53,836 nt of DNA from Pirellulaceae bacterium. Lineage in GTDB: Bacteria > Planctomycetota > Planctomycetia > Pirellulales > Pirellulaceae. The translations under genes and the position numbers were made by a program. Below the pieces are notes generated by a model. It had not been told where the DNA came from. It did not search any database and was given only the letters and a program-made list of their open reading frames with translations. Below, one piece after another: positions 50,397 through 53,836 of the stretch (within the stretch, counting starts at the first letter, position 1; each line of letters opens with the position of its first letter). The DNA lies in NCBI GenBank assembly GCA_020852965.1, contig JADYZV010000187.1, positions 1 to 53,836 of the forward strand, read 5' to 3'.

Positions 50397-51212
50397 ATGT
50401 ACAATACTACTTTGGGACTGGTCGTAGGTTGCCTGGCGTTACTCCTGGGCTCCAGCCGCCTTGCGGCACAGCACTTACATCGGCACGGTGATCATTTCGA
50501 CGTGCATCAGAACGTCCCGCATGGCCACGATCACGCTGGCCACTTAATCGACTCGTTTGGACACCACATCGATGGTCATGGACGGCATACCGGTGCGATC
50601 GGCGTATATGAAAACGGCTCCACCAGCTTTCATCCACCCCACAATTTGTACGGCAACTATTCCAGTTTCCCATCATATTACGGCAATTATGGCTACGGCG
50701 GCTATGGTGCCGGATACGGGACGAGCTATGGATTGGGTTACTCCGGTTTGGGATACTCGAGTTTAGGTTATTCCGGTTTGGGACTCAGCGTCGTCGTTCC
50801 GCAAGTCGTACGCCCCCAAGTCATCGTGCCCCGAGCAAACTCTTCAATCGCCACCATTCTGGGAAATTCGCAGGTGCTCTCCTCACCGATTCCCAACAAT
50901 GTTGCCTCGGCCGCCCCATTCAATTCCGGCGTCGTGGCCAATAAGATACCAACCACTGCTTCTGCTCCCGGCGGAAAGATCGTGCTACGCAATCCGCGTA
51001 GCAGCGGAGGAAGCATCCACTACTCGCTCAACGAATTCTCGTACAAGATAAATCCGGGCGAGTCGCAGACGATCGAGCACGACCGCAATTGGCTGCTAAA
51101 GTTCGACAATGGATTAGGGCAAACGCTTAAGGTCAATTTGCAACCCGGCACCTACGAATTTCGGGTCTCAGCCGAATCGGGATGGGAAGTCGCTACCAAG
51201 ACCGCCCCTTAA
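50397..51212 (+). CDS. Secreted His-rich and Gly/Tyr-rich protein of unknown function
   Basis: The ATG at 50397 has AAAGGGG 6 nt upstream. A signal peptide (MYNTTLGLVVGCLALLLGSSRLAAQ) is followed by a His-rich segment (HLHRHGDHFDVHQNVPHGHDHAGH), which suggests metal binding. A Gly/Tyr/Ser repeat region follows (NYGYGGYGAGYGTSYGLGYSGLG), in which Y-S-x-L-G recurs about every five residues. The C-terminal ~85 residues look like a folded beta domain (GGKIVLRNPRSSGGSIHYSLNEFSYKINPGESQTI, TYEFRVSAESGWEV). Similar secreted proteins are common in planctomycetes and may be cell-surface components. No function is known. Confidence 0.6.
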   Translation: MYNTTLGLVVGCLALLLGSSRLAAQHLHRHGDHFDVHQNVPHGHDHAGHLIDSFGHHIDGHGRHTGAIGVYENGSTSFHPPHNLYGNYSSFPSYYGNYGYGGYGAGYGTSYGLGYSGLGYSSLGYSGLGLSVVVPQVVRPQVIVPRANSSIATILGNSQVLSSPIPNNVASAAPFNSGVVANKIPTTASAPGGKIVLRNPRSSGGSIHYSLNEFSYKINPGESQTIEHDRNWLLKFDNGLGQTLKVNLQPGTYEFRVSAESGWEVATKTAP

Positions 51213-51451
51213 TCACCGAAGCGCGATGCGACCCGACCATCTTGGAATGGATTGGCTGGCCTAAATCACAAAAGCTGGCCTAAACCGCCGGTTTGGTCGT
51301 CCGCGTTATATTCTGGCGTTGGCATGTCGCCCAACTTCTTCGAATGAATCGAGAGCGAGTTATCGCTAAGGATCTACGCGGGAAGTGCGTGGCGATTTCG
51401 ACTCTCGCTAAACGTGTAAGTAACATCAATCACTGTCAATGGAAATTACCA

Positions 51452-53587
51452 ATGCGACTTTGGCTCGCGACTGGGTTGCTTGTCAGCCTGTTACCATTCG
51501 GAATCCGTGCCACTGCTCAGGTACGCGAAGATGCCGATCCACCGACATTCGACTTAGTGGTCTATGGAGGGACTTCGGCAGGCGTCATGGCGGCAGTCCA
51601 AGCCAAGCGGATGGGACTTTCTACAGTGATCGTCGGACCCGATCAACACCTGGGTGGACTTACCAGCGGTGGACTCGGATGGACCGACACCGGTAACAAG
51701 GGAGTGATTGGCGGTTTGGCGCGCGAGTTTTATCATCGAATCTGGCAGATCTATCAAAGCGACGAGGCTTGGCGATGGCAGAACAAATCCGAGTATGGAA
51801 ACAAGGGACAGGGGACGCTCGCCATCGATGGAGAACAGCGGACCATGTGGATCTTCGAGCCGCACGTCGCCGAGCAGGCGTTCGAGGCATTTGTGAAGGA
51901 GGCGGAGATTCCTGTCTACCGCGATGAATGGCTCGATCGAGAAACGGGAGTGTCGAAGTCGAAGGGCCGAATCGTATCGATCCGCATGCTAAGTGGAAAG
52001 GTCTTTCGAGGACGTATGTTCATCGATGCGACCTACGAAGGGGACCTATTGGCCTCCGCAGGAGTCGATTTCGCCGTCGGTCGCGAATCGCGCGCACAGT
52101 ATGGCGAGCAATGGAATGGGGTTCAAACCGGAGTCTTGCACCACCGACATCATTTTGGTGCGGTCGATCAGCCGATCAGTCCCTACGTGGTTCCTGCTGA
52201 TCCTTCCAGCGGACTGCTTGCTAGAATCAGCGCCGACCCGCCAGGCGAATATGGTGCGGCCGATCACCGCGTCCAAGCGTATTGTTACCGCATGTGCTTG
52301 ACCAATCATCAACCCAATCTAGTCCCCTTTGCCCAGCCGGAGGGCTACGACCCCGCGCAGTATGAATTGTTGGTTCGCGTTCTCGAAGCGGGCTGGCGCG
52401 AGGGCTTTCAAAAGTTCGATCCCATTCCCAATCACAAGACCGACACGAATAACCACGGCCCATTCAGCACCGACAATATTGGTTACAACTACGACTATCC
52501 CGAGGCGACCTACGAACGGCGTCAAGAGATTTTGAAAGAACATCAACGCTACCAGAAAGGCTTGATGTATTTTCTCGCCAACGATCCACGCGTTCCCCAG
52601 GATGTGCGCGATGAATTCAGCCAGTGGGGCTTGGCTGCCGACGAATTCGTTGACTCCGACAATTGGCCCCATCAAATCTATGTCCGCGAGGCGCGGCGTA
52701 TGATTGGCGAGTACATCATGACCGAGAATGAATTGCTCAAAAGGCGTCCCACGCCGCATTCGATCGGCATGGGATCGTACACCATGGACTCCCACAACGT
52801 CCAACGTTACGTCATGCCCGATGGATACGTGCAAAACGAAGGGGATATCGGAGTCAGCACCCGCGGGCCCTATGAAATCGCTTTAGGCTCCATCCTGCCG
52901 AAGAAGGAGCAATGTGAGAATCTGTTAGTGCCAGTCTGTGTCTCGAGTTCCCACATCGCTTTCGGCTCCATACGCATGGAACCGGTCTTTATGATTCTTG
53001 GACAGTCAGCGGCCACGACGGCTGCCCTCGCACTGCAAGAACAGATCGCCGTCCAGGAGGTCGAGTACAGCGATTTGAGGGAACGTCTGCTAAAGGACGG
53101 CCAAGTCCTGCAGTACACTCAAACGCATCTCGGTCCACTGAGCGTCGACCCCAAGACGCTTGAGGGAACCCTAATCGACGATAGCCAAGCCACGCTAAGC
53201 GGACACTGGACGCCCAGCACGTCGGGCTCCAGCGTGGGACGCGAGTACTTGCACGATGGCAGGGCGAGCGACGGAGCCGCGATAGCAACCTTCAGCGCGC
53301 AACTTGAAACCGGACGGTATGAAGTGCGACTGGCCTACTCCCAACACTCCAACCGCGCTACCAACGTGCCCGTAGCCATCCTTTCTAAGGCGGGCCAGAC
53401 GACGGTCACGGTAAATCAACGTCGTACACCAACGATTGATAAGCTGTTCGTGTCGCTGGGTGAGTTCGATTTTGTTGCCGACACACCGGCGGTTGTAGAG
53501 CTCTCGAATCGAGATACCGATGGCTACGTGATCGCCGACGCCGTCCAGTTCCTGCGCGTCGATACGCCCCCGACGGGCGATCGTTGA
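51452..53587 (+). CDS. Secreted FAD-dependent oxidoreductase with golvesin-like C-terminal domain
   Basis: The product is 711 residues from the ATG at 51452. A signal peptide (MRLWLATGLLVSLLPFGIRATA) leads into FDLVVYGGTSAGVMAAVQAKRMGLSTVIVG, an FAD-binding Rossmann start, then GGLTSGGLGWTD, FIDATYEGDLLASAG and a late IAFGSIRMEPVFMILGQSAATTAALAL. The C-terminal ~130 residues (VGREYLHDGRASDGAAIATF, YEVRLAYSQHSNRATNVPVAI, YVIADAVQFL) match the golvesin/xanthan-lyase carbohydrate-binding type of domain. Proteins of this build occur in large numbers in planctomycetes and are thought to act on polysaccharides, but the reaction is unknown. It is preceded by the secreted His-rich protein gene but does not clearly form an operon with it. 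Confidence 0.8.
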   Translation: MRLWLATGLLVSLLPFGIRATAQVREDADPPTFDLVVYGGTSAGVMAAVQAKRMGLSTVIVGPDQHLGGLTSGGLGWTDTGNKGVIGGLAREFYHRIWQIYQSDEAWRWQNKSEYGNKGQGTLAIDGEQRTMWIFEPHVAEQAFEAFVKEAEIPVYRDEWLDRETGVSKSKGRIVSIRMLSGKVFRGRMFIDATYEGDLLASAGVDFAVGRESRAQYGEQWNGVQTGVLHHRHHFGAVDQPISPYVVPADPSSGLLARISADPPGEYGAADHRVQAYCYRMCLTNHQPNLVPFAQPEGYDPAQYELLVRVLEAGWREGFQKFDPIPNHKTDTNNHGPFSTDNIGYNYDYPEATYERRQEILKEHQRYQKGLMYFLANDPRVPQDVRDEFSQWGLAADEFVDSDNWPHQIYVREARRMIGEYIMTENELLKRRPTPHSIGMGSYTMDSHNVQRYVMPDGYVQNEGDIGVSTRGPYEIALGSILPKKEQCENLLVPVCVSSSHIAFGSIRMEPVFMILGQSAATTAALALQEQIAVQEVEYSDLRERLLKDGQVLQYTQTHLGPLSVDPKTLEGTLIDDSQATLSGHWTPSTSGSSVGREYLHDGRASDGAAIATFSAQLETGRYEVRLAYSQHSNRATNVPVAILSKAGQTTVTVNQRRTPTIDKLFVSLGEFDFVADTPAVVELSNRDTDGYVIADAVQFLRVDTPPTGDR

Positions 53588-53836
53588 GTTCACTTCGAAA
53601 TTCGCCGGAGCGACGACTTAACTACGCTGGGACTGACGAACAAGGGCACTTTCGGAATCAGCGTGTGCCTGACAAACCTTGGAGTGCGGGGATTCATCAC
53701 CGCTTTGGTCCTCCCCTGAGTTCACACCAACCGAAAATCCCAGGTCACCAGTGCAGATCGACCCAGGTACATCCTGCACCGCGCATCGACTCCACCAAAT
53801 CGACTCCGTCAAACGGCAATCACCCCGAGCGCTGCC
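53588..53836. other. Intergenic end of the window
   Basis: It contains repeat B copy 3 (listed separately) and otherwise no convincing gene. A short minus-strand frame (53618-53812) has no ribosome-binding site or family similarity and covers the repeat. Confidence 0.4.
53682..53708 (-). repeat. Dispersed 27-bp repeat B, copy 3
   Basis: On the minus strand this is identical to copy 1 (12245-12271) over 27 bp, including CCAAAGCGGTGATGAATCCC and CGCACTC. It lies 95 bp after the stop of the FAD oxidoreductase gene. Copy 2 (30125-30151) is likewise placed after a gene. Confidence 0.8.

Noticed and set aside
53618-53812. 64-codon minus-strand frame at the window end
   Set aside because: It spans repeat B copy 3 and lacks a start site and family similarity.

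Overview
The window looks like a chromosomal segment of a planctomycete, most likely of the Pirellulaceae group. This is inferred from a tetrahydromethanopterin-linked formyltransferase/hydrolase operon (fhcBADC), several TAT-exported enzymes of types common in that group, many short genes with poorly conserved secreted products, and numerous short palindromic dispersed repeats. No database search was possible. Family names come from motifs read directly in the translations.

Layout. 1-127 is the end of an IS21-like element that has cut off the 3' end of a short-chain dehydrogenase gene. 777-4533 (all minus) is a copper/sulfur block: a Cys-rich copper-storage-like protein, a DsrE protein, two YeeE/YedE half-transporters and a metallo-beta-lactamase/double-rhodanese protein. 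4739-8234 holds a formate/nitrite-transporter remnant, a diadenylate cyclase fused to a YbbR domain, a MOSC protein, an SMR exporter and a methyltransferase. 8317-14872 contains TAT-exported carbohydrate-type enzymes, a secreted LMW-phosphatase-like protein, a D-2-hydroxyacid dehydrogenase and two related membrane-anchored proteins of unknown function. 14931-16208 is a cysH-rrf2 operon with a visible promoter and an Rrf2/IscR-like operator.

17045-23095 (minus) is a six-gene redox operon: a NarI-like membrane protein with a zinc ribbon, a NasA/NapA-type molybdenum reductase, a four-cluster ferredoxin, a bc-type Rieske protein, a small DUF6755-like membrane protein and a TDT-family transporter. 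A 213-bp element bounded by a perfect 18-bp inverted repeat, and carrying a 53-codon ORF, sits inside this operon. 23325-28106 is a mixed stretch of small redox or stress genes (cupin, RIC N-terminal domain, DUF3365 monoheme protein, YiiM-type MOSC, diheme cytochrome c, OsmC, DUF202) among toxin-gene fragments and repeats.

28519-37913 (plus) carries ilvA, a secreted hypothetical protein, a GlmU-like sugar nucleotidyltransferase and the fhcBADC operon (C1 transfer between methanofuran-type carriers and tetrahydromethanopterin). 38088-41557 contains a response regulator with an anti-sigma-type ATPase domain, and an ECF sigma/anti-sigma pair. 41906-48904 contains a four-S1-domain RNA-binding protein, slyX, a pabA/trpG glutamine amidotransferase and a translationally coupled 1338-residue FtsK/EssC-like ATPase. 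A tRNA-Leu(GAG) follows at 49008-49091. The rest holds decayed small genes, two secreted proteins and a large secreted FAD oxidoreductase with a golvesin-like C-terminal domain.

The least explained signals are: the redox operon with its inverted-repeat-bounded insertion; the two arrays of one hairpin element in opposite orientation 14 kb apart; the fused diadenylate cyclase/YbbR protein with an altered RHR motif; and the FtsK-like ATPase with one canonical and two apparently degenerate ATPase modules.
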